Source: Varroa destructor
Lineage: Eukaryota; Arthropoda; Arachnida; Mesostigmata; Varroidae
DNA: 64,000 nt
Assembly: GCF_002443255.2 (NCBI RefSeq)
Contig: NW_019211455.1
Location: 4,508,597 to 4,572,596, forward strand
Direction of reading: 5' to 3'
Within the stretch, counting starts at the first letter, position 1; every line of letters begins with the position of its first letter. Below the pieces are notes generated by a model. That model made no database searches. It was not told the origin of the DNA and saw only the letters and a list, made by a program, of their open reading frames with translations. The translations under genes and the position numbers were made by a program. Positions 63,968 through 64,000 of the stretch are shown piece after piece.

Positions 63968-64000
63968 GTGCGTTTAGAATTTTGCGTTATATTTTGGCCA

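Noticed and set aside
1..64000. CRISPR arrays, prokaryotic operons, rRNA genes
   Set aside because: No spaced direct-repeat arrays, no ribosome-binding-site-led tandem genes and no rRNA-like sequence were seen; the exon-intron genes show eukaryotic DNA.

Overview
The window reads as nuclear DNA from an animal, most likely an arthropod. The coding sequence is split by GT-AG introns, several of them about 200 nt long. The long non-coding stretches are AT-rich and broken by GC-richer islands and microsatellites. Two dead mariner transposons are present, and one of the two solid genes belongs to the animal-specific TIF1 family. A mite or tick would fit, but nothing in the sequence proves it.

Two genes are firmly supported, both on the + strand at the right-hand end. 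Cytosolic seryl-tRNA synthetase (52255-55685) has four exons joining in frame to a complete 484-residue protein, with a poly(A) signal at 55828. About 2.5 kb downstream a TIF1-family TRIM gene (TRIM24/TRIM33/bonus type) begins at 58343. Five exons give RING, B-box 1, B-box 2 and coiled coil, and the gene runs off the window at 63967, before the expected PHD and bromodomain. Its first intron holds a GC-rich, frameshifted, antisense relic of an unrecognised membrane-protein-like sequence (60043-61265).

The middle (34-49 kb) holds two decayed mariner elements in opposite orientation (34232-35155 on +, 44487-45360 on -). It also holds minus-strand cysteine-rich fragments, one a fair LDL-receptor class A module (39.7-44.1 kb), and a minus-strand three-exon open model of unknown family (47714-48888) whose intron phases agree.

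The left half (1-34 kb) is mostly non-coding. It contains isolated exon-like segments with acceptable splice sites: minus at 10185 and 13985; plus at 19447, 20253, 22402, 28902, 31156 and 31461. These may be parts of genes with long introns. None was assigned to a family, so confidence is low to moderate. No rRNA, convincing tRNA, CRISPR array or prokaryote-like operon was seen.

The two firm genes do not form an obvious pathway: one charges tRNA-Ser in the cytoplasm, the other is expected to act in chromatin regulation. They lie head to tail with separate upstream regions.
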